Made by a program: the position numbers and the translations under genes
The notes under the pieces: model-generated
Seen by the model: the letters and a program-made list of their open reading frames with translations, nothing else
Database searches by the model: none
Told to the model about the DNA's origin: nothing
In this document: one piece after another, positions 44,850-44,897 of the stretch
How positions within the stretch are numbered: position 1 is the first letter of the stretch
Layout of the letters: the number at the start of each line of letters is the position of its first letter
Assembly: GCA_016209605.1 (NCBI GenBank)
Contig: JACQVS010000227.1
Span: 1 to 44,897, forward strand
Length of the DNA: 44,897 nt
Source of the DNA: Planctomycetota bacterium
Lineage (GTDB): Bacteria; Planctomycetota; UBA8108; JACQVS01
Direction: 5' to 3'

Positions 44850-44897
44850 AAATCTGCTCCTTTCGGGAAACTTCTCGAAATCACTTCTTTTTCGGGC

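Overview
The window is GC-rich bacterial chromosome that most resembles Planctomycetota (or a close PVC-type lineage). The evidence is family content: two DUF1501 genes, one of them in a PSD1 (DUF1549/DUF1553) - DUF1501 - pre-peptidase (PPC) cluster, PQQ-type beta-propeller proteins, a CehA/McbA-type metallohydrolase, di-haem oxidoreductases, and a recurrent paired EF-hand, dockerin-like domain at the end of large secreted proteins. No rRNA, tRNA, CRISPR array or complete insertion sequence was seen.

Layout. 1-2.7 kb is a graveyard of broken genes: a kinase-tail fragment, brnT with an in-frame stop beside intact brnA, and a PQQ-propeller fragment running head-on into a wecB fragment. 2.9-3.7 kb holds a Uma2-family nuclease. 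3.7-9.0 kb is a minus-strand secreted-protein operon (PSD1, DUF1501, PPC). 9.3-14.1 kb is a MacAB-type efflux operon with one adaptor, one ATPase and two different permeases. 14.2-16.8 kb is a LamG/TSP3/dockerin protein gene interrupted by an amber codon and flanked by small pieces of other genes. 17.0-19.8 kb encodes two di-haem oxidoreductases, the second with a dockerin-like domain at its N-terminus. 19.9-20.5 kb is a higBA toxin-antitoxin pair with a clear promoter/operator. 20.5-24.0 kb has a CehA/McbA metallohydrolase, an AbiEii remnant and a PQQ propeller with EF-hands. 24.0-28.4 kb has aconitase convergent with a Tm-1-like/PEP-hydrolase-like pair. 28.5-31.4 kb has an ECF sigma factor, a zinc-finger anti-sigma factor and a secreted protein behind a perfect hairpin. 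31.4-36.2 kb has an alcohol dehydrogenase remnant, an FmdB zinc ribbon and two large dockerin-tagged secreted proteins. 36.5-39.5 kb has an ATPase remnant, a Tat-exported protein of unknown role and a second DUF1501. 39.9-42.1 kb encodes a secreted SGNH hydrolase with a coiled-coil insert and dockerin-like tail. 42.4-44.8 kb is an HNH-nuclease/RuvB-helicase fusion, split by one frameshift.

How the genes fit together. Much of the window is an extracytoplasmic programme: exported hydrolases, propellers and haem proteins, five of them carrying the same paired EF-hand module. The amber-interrupted LamG protein also contains a duplicated ~150-residue domain that could be cohesin-like, so a cohesin-dockerin style surface assembly is a testable idea but not shown. 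The most unusual single gene is the HNH-RuvB fusion: a DUF222-like N-terminal region, an HNH nuclease and a divergent, nearly complete RuvB motor in one polypeptide. Interleaved with these are at least nine gene remnants made by nonsense mutations, homopolymer indels and internal deletions, so the region has been rearranged repeatedly, or the assembly carries indel errors that reads should settle.
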